Shown here piece after piece: positions 62,422 to 64,000 of a stretch of DNA of 64,000 bases (position 1 is the first letter of the stretch; each line of letters starts with the position of its first letter). Under the pieces are notes generated by a model. That model saw nothing but the letters and a program-made list of their open reading frames with translations, did no database searches and was not told where the DNA came from. Source of the stretch: Epiperipatus broadwayi (Eukaryota > Onychophora > Udeonychophora > Euonychophora > Peripatidae); assembly GCA_028023455.1 (NCBI GenBank), contig JAQFVV010012446.1, positions 4,651,501-4,715,500 on the forward strand, given 5' to 3'. The translations under genes were made by a program, and so were the position numbers.

Positions 62422-64000
62422 GTAACATCAGTTTTATATAAAGTTTTCTCATACATGGTGGCTAGAAGAGTTGTAAAATGGATGGAAGTGAATAATGTAG
62501 TGGTGGAAATGCAAGGAGGTTTTAGATTAGATAGGCGTATAGGAGATAGTTTATTTGTAGTTACACAATTTATGGATATGAGTAGACATTCAGGTAAACA
62601 GTTATGTATGAGTTTTATAGATATAGAGAAGGCATATGATAAGAATAAATAGAAATAGATTATGGATAAGTTTAGCAAATTTGGGAATGGATGAAACTTT
62701 AGTGGATATTATTAAGAAATTATATGAAAATAATTATTATGTACAGTATATCATTTAAGGAATATTGAGTCAGTTAAAGTTAAAAATGGGGTGGGACTAA
62801 GGCAAAGATGCCCTATGTCACCTATTTTGTTTGTGTTATATTTAAGTGAAATGGAAAGAGCAATAGAAAGATTAGGAAGAGGAATAGAGATACCGTTAAT
62901 AGGTAGGTGGTAAGGGAGTATATATTTTGTCTGGGAGTTTTTTTTTTTTTTGAGGATATTTTTTTATGTGCAGAAAGAAGAGAAGATATGGAAGTTATGC
63001 TGATGTCATGTGCAAGGGTGGGTAAAGAGATGGGGGTTAAATTTAGTGGGAAAAAATCAAATATGGTTAATACTGGAGAAAGAGAAGATGTAGAATTTTT
63101 ATTGGGAGATATTAAGTTAAGTGTAGTGAATAGATATAGTTTTTTGGGAATTATTTCAAGTAATCAGAAAAATTATTTGGATGAATGGGAGAAAAAACTG
63201 ATAATGAAATTAACAGTGTTTTCATATAATAAATATGATGCAGCTAGAATTATATGGAAGGAGTTGCAGTAGCAGAGTTAACATATGGTAACAATGCATT
63301 ATGTGTTAATAAAGGGGTATTAGATTATTTAAAAAAGTTCAAAAGGAAGTAGGAAGGCATGCATTGGATGCACATGTATGGACAGCAAGCAGGCAATTCA
63401 AGGAGAAATAGGATGGTCAAGTTTTCATATGAGAGATGCAAAAAGTAAAATGAAAATGTTTGGTAGATCACAGTTTATGGATAATAAAAGAATAGCCAAA
63501 CAGTTTTTAATTGGGTTATGAGTAAAGGGCAGGTAACAAGATGGGTGAGAAAGATAATGTGGTATGCAAAAGATTTGGATAAAGAATTTATATTCGTATA
63601 TTTGTACAAAAGATGGGATGATTGTGTTAAGAGGATTGTTGAGTGTTATAGTAGTAAAGAATGGGATAAAAGAATAGATTTATTAATAAAGAATAGGGAG
63701 TTAGAGAGATGGAGAAATAGTATGGAGAGTAAAAAGAGTTTAAATATATATAGAAATAAACAGAATATTAGATGCAAGTTAATATATGATAATTGTAAGG
63801 AAAGTAGTTTATTGTTTAAGGCTCAAACGGGATTTTTAGCTACAAAAGAATATGTATGTAAATGGAAAAATATGGGTGATTTATTTTGTAAATTATGTAA
63901 GGAAGGAATAGAAAATATTAGGCATTTGTTAATTGAATGTAAATGTTTGAAAACAGAAAGGGTACATATAATAAAGTTATGGAAGAATAAATACGTAAAA
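62422..64000 (+). pseudogene. LINE F copy 4, RT polyprotein, runs off the window
   Basis: From 62422 the translation reads V-T-S-V-L-Y-K-V-F-S-Y-M-V-A-R-R-V-V-K-W-M, QGGFRLDRRIGDSLF, FIDIEKAYD (first catalytic Asp kept), then a frameshift. S-P-I-L-F-V-L-Y-L-S-E-M-E-R-A-I-E is readable at about 62820-62865. The F-A-D-D box region at 62935-62965 is ruined by a T-run (F-F-F-F-E-D-I-F-L-C). R-E-D-M-E-V-M-L-M-S-C-A-R-V-G-K (62980-63025), VNTGEREDVEFLLGD and Y-S-F-L-G-I-I-S-S-N-Q follow. The W-rich and basic C-terminal segments and the zinc knuckle (63890-63945) come in several frames. It is 5' truncated at 62422. The 3' end lies beyond 64000. More frame breaks than the 29 kb copy, so older. Confidence 0.88.

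Overview
The window is very AT-rich eukaryotic, almost certainly invertebrate, DNA. It has no operons, no bacterial or organelle genes, no rRNA and no convincing host protein-coding exon. What can be recognised is an intergenic graveyard of transposable elements plus satellites. The element spectrum (Jockey/CR1-type LINEs with a jockey-like N-V-R-G-M-R-T-K endonuclease start, an RTE-type LINE, a Penelope-like element, a hAT element, LTR elements with Lys-like primer sites, and hammerhead-bearing short elements) fits an animal such as an arthropod or cnidarian. I cannot name the species from sequence alone.

Layout. 1-6.5 kb: mostly anonymous AT-rich DNA with a 74-bp tandem repeat, a tRNA-derived SINE-like insertion with an 18-bp target duplication, an RTE LINE 3' end and a fold-back element with a decayed hammerhead core. 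6.5-12.5 kb: fold-back and short-repeat families (called A to E here), several with hammerhead ribozyme (HHR) motifs. 12.5-15.3 kb: two head-to-tail copies of one LINE (family F). 15.8-20 kb: a decayed Penelope-like element (RT plus GIY-YIG) on the minus strand, broken by a 500-N gap and by two short family-B insertions. 20-25 kb: a decayed LTR element on the minus strand with primer-binding sites and a gag-like start. 26-33 kb: the best family-B copy (intact HHR), another LINE F 3' half, and a five-unit minisatellite. 33.3-43.25 kb: a complete but non-autonomous LTR retrotransposon with two LTRs of about 3.27 kb, PBS, PPT and a 585-codon gag-like ORF with 15-residue repeats. 43.5-51.3 kb: a family-B copy, then three LINEs (J1-J3) all on the minus strand and strung together through long (TTA)n tails. 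51.5-55.4 kb: a LINE with its 5' half inverted against its 3' half (twin-priming layout). 56-57.2 kb: a hAT element with an exact 8-bp target duplication. 57.2-58.6 kb: tandem family-B monomers. 59.4-61 kb: further family D, A and B copies. 62.4-64 kb: another LINE F copy running off the edge.

Main observation. Families B and C, family D and the Penelope-like element carry hammerhead cores (CTGANGA - helix II - GAAAC - minimal stem III - UH). Family B is the most striking. It has monomers of about 430-445 bp, partial tandem and head-to-head copies, 12-14-bp target duplications, no protein, and in one copy (26664-26705) a 42-nt hammerhead with a perfect 6-bp stem I. This matches what is known of metazoan retrozyme-type elements, which are thought to move as circular RNA with help from Penelope-like reverse transcriptases. 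A Penelope-like element lies in the same window and has been hit by family B.

No gene here looks functional as it stands. The gag-like ORF at 37906-39663 is the only long intact reading frame, and the LINE J1 reverse transcriptase is intact apart from one stop codon. Family letters are labels made for this window only.
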